NCBI RefSeq assembly: GCF_031326345.1
Contig: NZ_CP133671.1
Coordinates: forward strand, 1,798,001-1,862,000
DNA length: 64,000 nt
Direction of reading: 5' to 3'
From: Aureispira sp. CCB-E
Lineage (GTDB): Bacteria > Bacteroidota > Bacteroidia > Chitinophagales > Saprospiraceae
Shown: piece by piece, positions 1 through 12,700 of the stretch
Layout of the letters: the number at the start of each line of letters is the position of its first letter
Numbering within the stretch: position 1 is the stretch's first letter
Notes under the pieces: generated by a model
The model's database searches: none
Seen by the model: the letters and a program-made list of their open reading frames with translations, nothing else
Told to the model about the DNA's origin: nothing
Program-made: the position numbers and the translations under genes

Positions 1-32
1 TAGCTGCAATTTTACAGAATGCCGCTGCTTTT

Positions 33-611
33 TTAGCGCAAAACAGCACTTGTTTTTTCCAATCCTTTAAAACTTTCATGATAATGCGTTGGTCGATTTT
101 GTTCGGCTCGACTAGGTGCTCTTCTACTAGGAGCAATGCGAATTTCATGGCCGTTATAGACTTCATTGAGAATACGAATTTCATTTCTAAAGTCTTGATG
201 CGCTGTTGATGCTTTTTCTAAGTCAATACAAATAGGAGCTTGATAAACTTGATAAACTTTATCTGCTGTTGCATCAATATTAGTGTTGGTTGCTTGTACG
301 ACTAAACCTAAATCCAATTCGATGCTTCCATCGTGTTGCAGTGCAATTTTGTCAACTTCCAAGATACAGTAACCATCATGATAGATTGAAATAGAATAAT
401 TTCCTGATCTTAATTGACCAAACCAATAATTTCCAACATGGTCAGTTTTTGTTTTACTATGATACTTATTATTTCTCTTTAAGACTATTTTTGCGTTATG
501 TAGTGTTGATTTTGTAACTTGGCTGTAAATCTTTCCTGTGATAAAACCAGATTGAGCATAAGAACGCGGACTTAATACTAAGAAAGTATATGTTAAAATT
601 ATAAGCATCAT
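33..611 (-). CDS. Secreted carboxypeptidase-regulatory-like domain protein
   Basis: A 192-residue protein of unknown specific function. The first ~20 residues form a signal peptide ending in SYAQS. Residues ~22-105 look like a carboxypeptidase D regulatory-like beta-sandwich: it opens with GFITGKIYSQVTKSTLHNAK and has the usual glycine-tyrosine pattern (GNYWFGQLRSGNYSISI). Such domains in Bacteroidota are periplasmic or surface modules; the family does not give a substrate. The tail (from ~160) is rich in Arg, Ser and Pro with no recognisable domain. Two adjacent ATGs (611 and 608) could start it. It is transcribed away from the HD-domain gene and its downstream neighbour lies outside the window. 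The domain call is moderate and the function is unknown. Confidence 0.7.
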   Translation of the reverse strand: MMLIILTYTFLVLSPRSYAQSGFITGKIYSQVTKSTLHNAKIVLKRNNKYHSKTKTDHVGNYWFGQLRSGNYSISIYHDGYCILEVDKIALQHDGSIELDLGLVVQATNTNIDATADKVYQVYQAPICIDLEKASTAHQDFRNEIRILNEVYNGHEIRIAPSRRAPSRAEQNRPTHYHESFKGLEKTSAVLR

Positions 612-926
612 AACCGAGAGTCGTTAAAGTGAAAAAGAGCTCTTAATAATACGATAGCAAGTAATTCAGTAGCAAAAAATCTTATAGAGTAGACTCTTGT
701 TCTGAGTGATTGCCTAACTAAAAAATAGGTGTATTATTGTTTGAGTAGTTGGTACAAGGCGAACATAGTGGGTTTATGTAGTATAGTAAGTAACTAAGAC
801 CGTAAGTCAACGACACAACTAAGTGTTTATATAAATATATACGGATAAAAATAGATTATGTTTGGGAATCAATCTATGGAATTAGATCTTTTGTCGAAAG
901 AATCAAAATGATATAAAGTGATCAGA
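612..926. other. Divergent intergenic region
   Basis: About 310 bases separate two divergently transcribed genes. The region is AT-rich. I see no RNA gene or strong hairpin. It must hold promoters for both sides; the only motif I recognise is a TANNTTTG element near 857 (listed separately). Confidence 0.5.
857..864 (+). promoter_or_regulatory. Possible -7 element (TATGTTTG) for the HD-domain gene
   Basis: TATGTTTG matches the Bacteroidota -7 consensus TANNTTTG exactly and lies ~60 bases before the start. No TTG is found at the expected -33 spacing, so chance occurrence in AT-rich DNA is possible. Confidence 0.35.
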
Positions 927-1592
927 ATGATAGACTTATTAGTGAAACGGACATTGTCAAAAGAAAAAGAAGCAATTTTAGAAAATCGTTTTTTGAGCTT
1001 GTGTCAAGCATTGGGTGTTCCCTTTGTACAAGCCCAAGAGTATTATCAACAATTGTATGACTTGTACCATGAAGAGCATCGACATTATCATAATTTAGTT
1101 CATATTTCAAATTTCTTAAATTTATTGGATCAGTACAAAGCTCAAATAGAAGCGCCTTTATTATTTGAAGTGGCAATATGGTACCACGATGCTATTTATA
1201 CTGTAAAAGCTAAGGATAATGAACGTCAATCTGCCAATTTGGCGCAAGAATTGTTTGAAATCTATTTGGATGTGCCTAGCCTAGAGTATGTTAAGGAACT
1301 TATTTTGAGTACAGAAGGACATTATCCTAGAATAGAAAAAATGGACACTTATTTTTTCTTAGATTTTGATCTCTCAATTTTGGCAGCAAGTACTTTAACT
1401 TATAAATTATACAGCGAAGCCATATGGCAAGAGTACAAAACGGCTTATGTTAAACTGTTGTACAAAATGGGCAGAAAAAAGGTTTTAAAGAACTTTTTAG
1501 CACGTGAGAAAATATACTTTTCGTCTGTTTTTTTTGAGAAATATGAAGAAACGGCACGAAAAAATTTAAAACTAGAACTGAACGGGAAATAA
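927..1592 (+). CDS. HD-domain protein (COG4339-like predicted metal-dependent phosphohydrolase)
   Basis: A soluble protein of ~221 residues. Counting from an in-frame GTG at 918, the pattern H58/H62 (HYHNLVHI), H90-D91 (WYHDAIY), H135 (STEGHYPR) and D149/D151 (LDFDLSIL) fits the metal-binding residues of the HD superfamily subgroup annotated as predicted metal-dependent phosphohydrolases. The physiological substrate of this subgroup is not known to me. The ATG at 927 is preferred over the GTG at 918; no strong ribosome binding site decides this. No signal peptide or membrane segment is seen. It stands alone, with ~290 bases to the next gene and no clear operon partner. Confidence 0.75.
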   Translation: MIDLLVKRTLSKEKEAILENRFLSLCQALGVPFVQAQEYYQQLYDLYHEEHRHYHNLVHISNFLNLLDQYKAQIEAPLLFEVAIWYHDAIYTVKAKDNERQSANLAQELFEIYLDVPSLEYVKELILSTEGHYPRIEKMDTYFFLDFDLSILAASTLTYKLYSEAIWQEYKTAYVKLLYKMGRKKVLKNFLAREKIYFSSVFFEKYEETARKNLKLELNGK

Positions 1593-1880
1593 TAATATTA
1601 CGTTAATTGATGGATTGTTTTGTTTAAAATTGGAATATAAAATGTAACTTACAATATAATATTGCGTTAAGCACTATAAAGATAATCGCCCCCGTCTCTA
1701 GAATTTAATGTTTATTATGTATAGAATATCAAAGGTATCGCCTGAAATAATGCCTTGGGTAAGCTAAATAACCAATTCTTTGTAACAAAAGATTAGGGGA
1801 ATTTTACCTGTATTCTGCTTACAATTGTTTATGCTTGTAAGTTATATGCATATGTAGACGATCACAAAAACGAATAAATC

Positions 1881-2537
1881 ATGCAGTCATTATTAGTGTT
1901 AATGGGGAGGTTATCAAAATACACTTTATTAGGAAGTATTGTAGGTGTTTTGATGGTTTTATTAGCAAACTTGGTCGTACTTATAGCCGTAAATTCCAAC
2001 GTTTATAACGATATTCAGAAAGTAGGGTATAGTGATGTTGCTTTAGTTTTGGGGACAAGCCGAAGTGTTAATGGTATTGTTGAAAACCCCTTTTTTACAC
2101 ATCGAATAAAAGCAGCAGCAGAATTATTTTTTGAAGGTAAGGTGAAACATATTTTAGTTAGTGGAGACAATAGTTCTATGAACTATAACGAACCTAGAGA
2201 CATGCGCCATGCCTTGATAAAATTAGGAGTACCCGATTCCTGTATTACTATGGATTTTGCAGGATTAAGAACGCTAGATTCAGTCGTGCGTAGCCACAAA
2301 ATCTTCCAACAAAAACGCATTACCATCGTTTCACAAGAGTTTCATAATTATAGAGCTTTGTTTATTGCCCAACACTATGGTATCGATGCCGTTGCTTACA
2401 ATGCAGCCTACCCGAAAGAAGCTACTCTTAAAACCGTATGGAGAGAATATTTAGCTCGACCTAAAGCTTTATTAGACTTGTATTTATTAGATACACAACC
2501 TAAGTTTTTGGGGGATAAAATTACCATAAGAGTATAA
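1881..2537 (+). CDS. SanA/YdcF-like DUF218 membrane protein
   Basis: A 218-residue protein with one N-terminal membrane segment (~residues 16-37) followed by a DUF218 (YdcF/SanA/ElyC type) domain. Visible family motifs are VALVLGTSRS near residue 53, RIKAAAELF, ILVSGDN, the YNEPRDMRHAL block, DFAGLRTLDSVVR and QEFHNYRALF. This order matches SanA-like proteins, which affect envelope permeability in enterobacteria. Members of the superfamily have been linked to envelope polysaccharide metabolism, but the reaction here is unknown. The length is slightly under the ~240 of E. coli SanA. It lies 166 bases upstream of tpiA with no obvious terminator between, so co-transcription is possible. Confidence 0.8.
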   Translation: MQSLLVLMGRLSKYTLLGSIVGVLMVLLANLVVLIAVNSNVYNDIQKVGYSDVALVLGTSRSVNGIVENPFFTHRIKAAAELFFEGKVKHILVSGDNSSMNYNEPRDMRHALIKLGVPDSCITMDFAGLRTLDSVVRSHKIFQQKRITIVSQEFHNYRALFIAQHYGIDAVAYNAAYPKEATLKTVWREYLARPKALLDLYLLDTQPKFLGDKITIRV

Positions 2538-2703
2538 CAAGAGTCGCTTAGTCAATTTCATCGTATGATGCAATTAGAATCATACATAGTTCTTTCAATT
2601 TTTGAGTTTCAGTTGATGTTTAGCTAAAATAATTGTTAAAAAAGCGTAATTTCGTCGCGAATACGTATCTCCCAACACTTTTATTTTTCTAAAATCAAAA
2701 TTT

Positions 2704-3477
2704 ATGAATCGCCAACTAATTGTTGCAGGAAATTGGAAAATGAATAAAAATCTCATCGAAGCATTTTCGTTAGCTAGTGAGATTTTGGCGAAAGCCAAAA
2801 AAATGTCAAATAAGGTAGAAATAGTTCTAGCTCCTCCAGCACCCTACCTTCATACCATTAATAGTATGAGCAAAGATATTGCTCATGTCAATATTGCAGC
2901 ACAAAATTGTCACTATGAACCGAAGGGAGCCTATACTGGCGAAATTTCAGCAGAAATGTTAGCTTCCATGAATCTGACCTATGTTATTTTAGGGCATTCT
3001 GAACGTAGAAAATTCTTTCAAGAAGATCATGAAGTTTTAGCTAAAAAAGTTGATGCTGCTATTAGAGCTGGAGTAAAGGTGATTTTCTGCTGTGGCGAGC
3101 CTTTAGAAGAAAGAGAAGCCAATCAACAAGAAAACTTTGTTTTGAAACAACTAAAAGAAAGTCTGTTTCACCTCTCACAAGATGCAATGAAACAAGTAGT
3201 AATTGCCTATGAGCCTATTTGGGCAATAGGGACAGGAAAAACAGCAAGCCCTGCCCAAGCACAAGAAATGCATCAATTCATTCGTCATCAAATTTCTGAA
3301 CACTATACTGCCGAATTAGCCAACGCTTGTTCTATTCTTTATGGAGGGAGTTGCAAACCTTCTAATGCTGCTGAGTTATTCGCCCAAAAAGATGTTGATG
3401 GTGGTTTAGTAGGAGGGGCTTCCCTTCAATCAGAAGACTTTTTACAAATTATTCAAGCTAGAGCAAAACAGGCTTAA
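2704..3477 (+). CDS. tpiA: Triosephosphate isomerase
   Basis: Catalyses interconversion of dihydroxyacetone phosphate and glyceraldehyde-3-phosphate in glycolysis and gluconeogenesis, in the cytoplasm. At 257 residues it has the expected family length. All catalytic landmarks are visible: K12 in GNWKMNK, H98 in LGHSERR, E170 in AYEPIWAIGTGKT (flexible loop 6 follows), and the phosphate-binding YGGSCKPSNAAEL and GGLVGGASL near the C-terminus. The start ATG gives the canonical N-terminus. A hairpin that begins inside the last codons (3466-3503) probably terminates the transcript before giant gene G1. Nothing unusual is seen. Confidence 0.97.
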   Translation: MNRQLIVAGNWKMNKNLIEAFSLASEILAKAKKMSNKVEIVLAPPAPYLHTINSMSKDIAHVNIAAQNCHYEPKGAYTGEISAEMLASMNLTYVILGHSERRKFFQEDHEVLAKKVDAAIRAGVKVIFCCGEPLEEREANQQENFVLKQLKESLFHLSQDAMKQVVIAYEPIWAIGTGKTASPAQAQEMHQFIRHQISEHYTAELANACSILYGGSCKPSNAAELFAQKDVDGGLVGGASLQSEDFLQIIQARAKQA

Positions 3478-3503
3478 ACAAGCTTATTCAAGCCTGTTTA
3501 TTA
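3466..3503 (+). terminator. Hairpin overlapping the tpiA stop codon
   Basis: A perfect 10-bp stem (AAACAGGCTT at 3466-3475 with AAGCCTGTTT at 3490-3499) with a 14-base loop. The T-tract is weak (TTTATTATT), so termination is likely but not certain. Confidence 0.55.
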
Positions 3504-3725
3504 TTCTGATTTAGAGTAAGAAAGTGTTAAAATCTAGCTTTTTTTTCATTTTTTTTTGTTCAGGTAGATACAAATTAACGTTTTGTTACGTTCTATATAG
3601 AATTCTTATACAGTTTATTTACAACAAATTAATAAATCAAGCATTAGCCCCCTATAGGCCGAATAGTTTGATTCATTGAAAATCATTTTTATAAAATTAG
3701 CGATATACAAACAACACTACTCAAG

Positions 3726-6700
3726 ATGAAAATCCTCCTTACACTTCTTGGACGAGTAAGTTTATTCAGCTTACTACTCTTAGGTACTTACACAACAGCT
3801 TTTGCTAGTCACAACTTAGGCTGTTCTATAACTTACACCTGTTTAGGTGGAAACCAGTACGAGTTTACAATGACTTGTTATGGTGATTGTGACCCCAACA
3901 GTATTAGTTTACCTACAAGCACTACATTGGAATTTTCGAACAATGGAACTTGCACAGGAACAGTCGCCGATTTAACGCTCGATACTGTTGCAGGTTTTGG
4001 GGGACGTCCTGTTGATGAATTATTATGTAGTCCTTCTTTATCTGTCTGTAATGGTGGGTCGCAGCAAGCCTCTCGAGAGTGGGTTTATAGAGGCGTCACA
4101 ACGCTACCCGCAGGATGTATTTGGACAGCTAGTTATGGTACCTGTTGTCGATCAGCTGCCGTAACTAATTTGCAAAACGCAAGTAGTGCAGGAACCAATG
4201 TATTTACAACCATTAATACCAATGTAGTTCCATGTAATAATTCTGTGCAATTTTCAAACTTACCAATTCATTATGGTTGTGATAGTTCTTTGGTACAATA
4301 TAATCACGGGGCTTTTGACCCAGATGGAGATACTTTAGTTTTTTCTCTAATTCATCCTCAGAACGATCCTCCTGCTAACATTCCATTTGTGGCAGGACTT
4401 TCTGCAACCAACCCTGTTCAATTGGTTCCTACAACAACTTTTCAGTTTGATTCTACAACAGGACAGATGACATTTTTGCCTGCGGACAACACAGGACAAG
4501 TTGCCATGATTGGGATTAAAATAGAAGAGATAAGAAATGGAGTTGTTATCGCAACAACAATACGTGAAGTGCAGATTGTAATTCAGACAAACTGTAATAA
4601 CGACCCACCAGCCGTTGACTCTAATGGAGTACAAGGTTCTGCAATTACAATAAATGGAAGTAGTTTGGAGTTATGTAGAGGTAATTTTGCTTCTTTTGAG
4701 TTAGTCATTGAAGATCCTAATGGTGACTCTTTGACAGTTACTAGTAATATTATCAGTGCTATACCTGGTGCTGTAGTTAGTTATAACGTAGATAACAGTG
4801 TTATTGATTCAGTTATTTTGACCTTTACAGTTAACTCTATCAATTTAACACCTGGTACATATCCTTTCTCGATCAATATAAATGATAATGCTTGTCCCGT
4901 CCCCTCAATACAATTATTGAGTTATGCTTTGGTTATTTATGGAGCAAATTATACCAATAATATATACTGTAGGAACGATGTGGATCCTGTTCCTATCGTC
5001 ATTGGAGACTCCGCAGGGGTCTTCCTGGGCTTACCCACCAACCCTGTGGGCTTGGTGATGGATTCTATTACAGGTATTATTGATTTAGATTCTTCGGCTG
5101 TAGGAACATACGATATTGTATATACACTGGACTCTGTTTCTATATGTCCATCTGACTCTATTCAGATTACGATTGTTGATGTACCAGATCCTACATTTAG
5201 TTATGCACAACCTCTTTGGTGCCGTCAAGGACCAGATCCAACACCAACCATTACAGGAACTCCAGGAGGAACATTTAGCTCAGATGCAAATGTAGCTATC
5301 AATTCAATTTCAGGAGTTATAGATATCTCGAATACTTCCGTAGGGTCACATATTATATATTATAATGTAGTAGGCGGGACTTGTTCTGCTCGAGATAGTT
5401 TTATTATAGATGTCATGGAGTTGAATAACTTTGAGACAACTGCAAGTCAATATTTTATGTGTCCAAATGAACTGGATACGATACAGTTAGGAGTAAATGT
5501 ATCTTATAATGGTACGCCTCCGCCAGCACAGACATATTTGTGGTCGCCGAATGTTAATATTAATAATGTTAATATTCCGAACCCAGAAGTAATTTTGTTG
5601 ACAGCACAAACGTACGTCTTAACTTATAATGATGGTTTGTGTCCTCAAGTGACAGATACAGTAGAAATTACGACTCCTTACCCTGCCGTAATTCAACCTA
5701 CTTCTGATATTATTTTGTGTAATGGAAACGCAGCACAAATAGGCGCTGCTGTTGCTGCTGGACCTGGAGCTAATAATTTCCCATATACAGGACCAACAAG
5801 CATTCAACCAGAAGATACAACTCGATTTACATTGAACGTAACTGGAGTTGCTCCAGTAAATGTAAATGGAGCGTTATTAGCTTCTTTAAGTACTTGTTTT
5901 GGTTTGACAACCAACTCTGGAACAAATGTATTAGCACACATCCAAGCATATTTAATTGCGCCAAGTGGAGAAACAGTTCAATTAACCTTTAACAATGGTG
6001 GATTTAATACTGTATTCCCATCATCAACTTTCTCTATCGCAGCAGGAAATACACCAATTACAAGTTTACCTTTTGGACCACCAATTACACCTGGTGTAAG
6101 CTACTTCCCTCAAGCAGGGGCAACAGGTTTCAATCCTTTGTTAGGTGCAACGACAAATGGTAACTGGACCTTAATGGTTGTTCATCGTAACAATGGGTTG
6201 AGTGTTGGAACTCCTGCATTGACATTAACAGATTGGTGTTTAGATTTCCAAGACTTATCAGCAGCTACTTTTGAATGGTCGCCTAACAATGCAACAATTA
6301 GTTGTGTTGCTTGTGATAGCCCAACAGTAAGCCCATCTGTAAATACAACGTACAATGTGATTGCGACTAATTTATTTGGATGTAGAGATACTGCTTCTGT
6401 AAACGTAGTGATTGATACGGCTTTGCCATCTCCAATTACTAGTTGTGGAACAATTACTAATAATAGTGTAACGTTTAATTGGGTGCCTGTATTTGGTGCA
6501 GCAGGATATGTTGTTTCAATAGATGGCGTAGTACAACCAATCGTAGCTTCTAATGTCGATTCATTTGAAGTAACAGGCTTATCGTCGGGACAATGTGTTA
6601 CAATGATTATTTACCCTCAATCTGGCAATACTTGTGCAGATGGAGCACCAGATACAATTACTTGTTGTGCGGCTAGTTGTGGTTCTATAGATCCTTTAAC

Positions 6701-9700
6701 AATAGGAACAAGTGGTCCAACTACTTTCTGTGTAGGGCAATCTGTAACCTTAGATGCAGGGGCAGGTTTTGCCAATTATTCTTGGTCAACATCAGAAACA
6801 ACACAAACAATAACTGTTTCGACTACTATGACAGTAGGCGTTACAACAACCGATAATAATGGATGTTTAGATACAGGTTCTGTGGTCATAACTGTAGTTC
6901 CTGGTCCAACACCAACAATAGTAGCTAGTGGCTCAACAACATTATGTGCAGGAGATTCTGTAACCTTAGATGCAGGAGCAGGTTTCTCTGTATATACATG
7001 GAGTCCTGGGGCTGCAGCAACACAAACAATCAATGTTAATGCTTCTGGAACTTATATTGTGACAGTAGAAGATAATGTTGGATGTATAGGAGTCGATAGT
7101 ATGACCGTAACGGTAGGAACTCCTTTGACAGTTACTTTGGCAGGAACAGATTTATCTTGTAATGGAATAGCACCACCTGATGGACAAGCAACGGCAACAC
7201 CTGTTGGTAGTTTTGGTGGTTATACTTATGTATGGTCTGATGGTCAAACAACTCCGACTGCGCTAGGTTTGCCTACAGGAAATCACTGCGTAACAGTGAC
7301 AGATGTAAATGCTTGTACGGTAAGTTCTTGTGTTACAATTAGCGAACCTAGTTCTGTTAGTGTATCAACAACGCAAACTAATGTAACTTGTTTTAATGGT
7401 TCTGATGGACAAGCAACTGCCATAGGAAGTGGAGGAACAGGAACACATACTTATGTATGGTCTGACGGTCAGACAACAGCTACGGCTGTAGGTTTATCAG
7501 CAGGACCAATTTGTGTAACGGTAACCGATGCCAATGGATGTACAGTAGATACTTGTATTACAATCACGCAACCAGCAGTTACCGTAACATCAAATGCTGT
7601 TGTAACATCTAGTTTCCCTAACGGATCTCCGATTAGTTGTGGAGGAACTTGTGATGGTGAAGCAACGGCTTCTGGAAGTGGGGGAACACCATCTGTAAGT
7701 GGTTATACGTTTACTTGGAATACTGTACCTGCTCAAAATACAGCAATCGCAACAGGTCTTTGTGTTGGAGCTTATTCTGTAACCGTAACCGATAGCTTAG
7801 GATGTAGTTCTATTTCTAGTGTGACCCTAACAGAACCAGCTCCTGTAACCGTAACAATTAGTAATATCGTAGCCCCAACTTGTAACGGAGTCTCTGATGG
7901 TTCGGCTGAAGCGACAGGAACAGGAGGTGCTGGAGGTTATACATATTCTTGGAATACCGTACCTGCTCAAACAACTGCTATTGCAACAGGTTTAGCAGAT
8001 GGTGTTTATACTGTAGTTGCTACCGATGCGAATGGTTGTACTGGAACAGAATCTGTTACAATAACAGAGCCGTCTGCAGTTACAGTGACTACTAGTATTT
8101 CTTCTAATTATAATGGTGCATCTATTAGTTGTAATGGAGCTTGTGATGGTGAATTAACTGCCGCTGCAACTGGAGGAACAGGAACGCATACTTATGTATG
8201 GTCTGATGGTCAGACAACTGCTGTTGCGACAGGTTTGTGTGTAGGTGTTTATACTGTAACAGCTACCGATGCGAATGGATGTACATCTAATTCTACAATT
8301 ACGATAACAGAACCAACCGCTGTAACAGCTACCACTACAAGTACAGATGCGCTTTGTAATGGAGCTTCTGATGGAACAGCAACTGCTGTAGGTGCAGGAG
8401 GAACAGGAGCATACAGTTTTGTATGGTCAACAGCACCTCCACAAACGACTGCAACGGCAACAGGACTGAATGCAGCAACAGGTGTTTATACTGTAACGGT
8501 AAGTGATGCAAATGGTTGTACAGATGTAAGTAGTGTAACCATAAGCGAACCAAGTCAAGTAACAGCAACAATAAGCACAACAGCAGTAAGCTGTCATGGT
8601 GGTACGGATGGTACTGCAACTGCAACAGTGGGTGGAGGTACTCCAGGAGTACCTGCATATACCTACGATTGGGGGACAGGAGCAACAGCTTCTGCCACAA
8701 GCCCTGGTCAAGCCGCAGGCGTGCATACCGTAACCATATCCGATGCCAATGGATGTTCAATCACAGAGAGTTATACCATTACGGAACCTTCTGCCATCAG
8801 CTTTACCGTATCAAGTACATCGGCAAGCTGTAACGGAGCTTCTGACGGAAGTGCGACGATCAATGCTAGTGGTGGTGTCGGAGGCTTTAGCTACGCATGG
8901 AATAGCAGTGCACAAACGACAGCAACGGCAACAGGTTTACCAGCAGGGTTGCATTGTGTAACGGTTACCGATGGGAATGGTTGTACGGTTGATACTTGTA
9001 TTCAGGTGAACGAACCAGCAGGCTTTAGTAATATCAATTTCTCTACCATCAACGTGAGTTGTTTTGGTGGCTCAAATGGACAAGCAACCATTAGTCTAAC
9101 TGGTGGTGTCGGAGCATATACTTATAACTGGAGTAATGGAGATAATACCGCAACGGCAACAGGATTAGATGCCAATACACATAGTGTTACCGTAACCGAT
9201 GCCAATGGATGTACCGTAACAGCAAACGTAATTATTACAGAGCCAACGGCTTTACAACTAGGATTTGATGTAGATTCGGTACAATGTAAAAACGGAAATG
9301 ATGGTTCGGTAACAGCCTTAGTTACTGGCGGAACCTTCCCATATAGCTATCAATGGGATCCATCAACTGGAAGTGGTGGACAGGTAACTGCTACAGCAAG
9401 TAATCTAACAGTAGGAACTTATACAGTAACTGTAACTGACTTTAATGGTTGTACCATTTTAGGTAGTGCTACGGTCTTTGAACCATCAACGGTATTAACT
9501 GCCGCCATCATCAATCAACTAAATCCATCGTGTCATGGAAGTTGTGATGGTAGCATAGAAGTAGATGCACAAGGAGCAACACCAAATTACACCTATCAAT
9601 GGAGCAACGGACAAAATACAAGCATCGCCACCAACGTTTGTGCTGGAGCACATACCGTAACGGTAACCGATGCCAATGGTTGTAGTGTGAGCACAGGTTC

Positions 9701-12700
9701 TGTCTTAACCGAACCAACAGCTATCACATTAAATCCACAAGTTCTAAGCAACTACAATGGTGCTGCCATTAGTTGTACCGGAGCTGCCGATGGATCGGTT
9801 GGTGTGGTTGTGGCTGGTGGCAGTGGTGGTTACAGCTATGTTTGGAGCCCACAAGGACAAAATACCGCCAACATCAATGGTTTAGTAGCGGGGACTTATT
9901 GTGTCACCGTCACCGATGTAGCCGGTTGTCAAATGGATACTTGCATTACCATTGCTGACCCAGTACAATTAGCAGCCACCTACACCGCTGTTGATGTCTT
10001 GTGTCATGGAGATGCCAACGGACAAATCTTAGTCAATGCCACTCCTGGAACAGGAACCTTAGGAGTGAATGGTTATGAATATAAAATTACAGGACCTGGT
10101 CAAACAGGCAATGTCTTTAGCAATATCAATACTTACAACAATTTAGGAGCAGGTTCTTACACCGTTTTTGTACGAGATGGAAACAACTGTGAGATTGCAC
10201 TGCCCATCTCTATTGGAGAACCCGACTCTGTTTTAATTGATTCAGTTATCGTGACAGATGTTTCTTGTCACGGGACGGCAACAGGAAGTGCGACAGCTTA
10301 TCCAAGTGGTGGTGTTGGCAACTATACCTATACTTGGTCAACGACTCCTGTTCAAACAACCGCTACAGCGACTGGTTTAGCAGCAGGCGTCTACTCCGTA
10401 ACGGTAGCCGATGCCAATGGTTGTGATCGAGTGGAGGTGTTTAATGTCAACGAACCAACCGTTCTAACAGGAAGCATTAGTGCTGATCCTATCGACTGTT
10501 TTGGTGGCACCACCAGTGCTACAGCACAAGGTAGTGGCGGAACACCAATTGGCTTGACCGCTTATGTGTATCGTTGGTCGAATGGTAGCAGTGCCGCCAC
10601 GACCATAGGATTAAGTGCAGGCGTACATTGTGTGACGATCACCGATGCCAATGCTTGTACGCATGTAGAATGTGTGACGATTACTCAACCCTCAACGGCA
10701 GTAAGTGCTAGTATTAGTGCCCAAACCGATGCTAGTTGTAATGGCACGGCAACAGGAACAGCCACGGCTCAAGGAACTGGAGGAACCAGTCCTTACACTT
10801 ATCAATGGGATGCCGCAGCAGGCAACCAAACCACAGCAACAGCAACAGGTTTGAGTGCGGGCATTTACACAGTCGTGGTGAGCGATACGAACAACTGTAC
10901 GGCACAAACAACCGTCACGATTAGTGAACCTTCGGTTGTTTTGGCAACCATCAGCAGTACAACTCCTGCCACTTGTAATGGACAAGGGACAGGAAGTGCG
11001 ACAGCCACCGTTAGTGGTGGTGTTGGACCATACACCTATCAATGGGATGCTGCGGCAGGCAGTCAAACGACGGCAACAGCGAGTAATTTAGCTGGCGGTA
11101 CTTATGTCGTTACGGTAAGCGATGCGAATGGCTGTACTGGAATGGCTACGGCAATAGTAACACAACCAACCGCTGTGCAAGCAACCATTATTAATACAAC
11201 CGATGTTTCTTGTCATGGTGGTAATGATGGAACAGCCTCCTTGGCAGTACAAGGAGGAACACCAACGAGTGGGTACACCTTCCAATGGAGTGGTGCTCCT
11301 GGACAAAATAGCCCGAATGCCACAGGCTTATCGGCGGGTGTACAAACTGTCACGGTCAGTGATGCCAATGGTTGTTTTGATATTGATACCTTTACGATCA
11401 ATGAGCCAAACGATGCTTTGAGTGGTTATATTACAGCTGCCAATGCGCTTTGTTTTGGTTCTTCTACTGGAGAATTGGGAGCGGTTATCACAGGCGGAAC
11501 AAGACCTTATCAATATACATGGAATAGCACACCGGTTCAAACAACTGTTGTTGCCGATAGTTTACCCGCAGGCACCTACAACCTAAGCGTGACGGATGCC
11601 AATGGTTGTTCTTTAGAACTAACCAGTACGATTGGAGAACCCACAGAATTGACAGTTAGTGCCACCGTTCTACAACATGTTTCTTGTTTTGGAGGAAGTA
11701 ATGGAGCTGTTGCCGTAAATGCTACCTCTGGTGGAGTTGGACCTTACACCTATGTTTGGACTGATCCAAGTGGACAAGTAGGATTAAATGCGTCGAATTT
11801 GAGTGCAGGAGCTATTTCGGTAATTGTTACAGATGCCAATGCTTGTACGGCAATGGCAACGGTAACCTTAACAGAAGGAACGCCCATCACGGTAACAGAA
11901 ACAGTGAGCAACATCAGTTGCCATGGTTTGACCGATGGTTCCATCAACATTACTGGTTCGAACAAAGTATTGGTGAATTACAGCTGGTCAAATGGAATGG
12001 TGAGCAATCCTGTGACAGGCTTGGGTGCTGGTAATTATACAGTAACGGTAACGGATGCCGATGGTTGTCAAGAAACGTTTAACTACACGATAACAGAGCC
12101 TGCTCCAATTAGCTTGAGCATAGCTTCAACGAATAGCATCTTGTGTTATGGAGATGGCAATGCAGCTGCACAAGTGACAGCAACTGGCGGAACGAGTCCT
12201 TACAACTACAATTGGTCCAATGGTGCGACAACACGTACAGCGAGTAATTTGACACCAGGGACTTATGATGTAACAGTGACCGATAGTAGAGGTTGTTTTG
12301 AAACGATTACTATTTCAATTACGCAACCAGATGAATTGACCATCACAGGAAACACCTCAGGCACGTTGTGTGCAGGGGATCAAACAGGAACCTTGACCGC
12401 ATTTGGATCAGGAGGAACGGTGACAGTTGGTTTGTTAGAATACAGTATTGATGGTAGTACGTGGCAAAATGGTAATATCTTCTCTGGCTTGGCGTCAGGA
12501 ATTTATACCTTGTCGGTTCGAGATGAAAATGGCTGTGTTGCCGATACCATGTTGGTGGTAGAAGATGCAGATCCATTCTTTATCACAAGTATGACAGGCG
12601 ATACAACCATCGAATACTTGGATAGCTTGACGATAGCAGCTAGTTTGAACGATACGGTTGGAGTGACTTACAGTTGGCAACAAATTTCTGGGGCAATGGG

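Noticed and set aside
8335-8760. Long open frame on the minus strand inside G1 with Leu/His-rich translation
   Set aside because: It is opposite the SprB repeats and its odd composition follows from the repeated ACA/GCA codons. No start context or homology; it is a shadow of G1.
7126-12570. Periodic repeats suggestive of a CRISPR array
   Set aside because: The period is ~237 bases, in frame and diverged at synonymous sites; this is a protein repeat, not short direct repeats with spacers.
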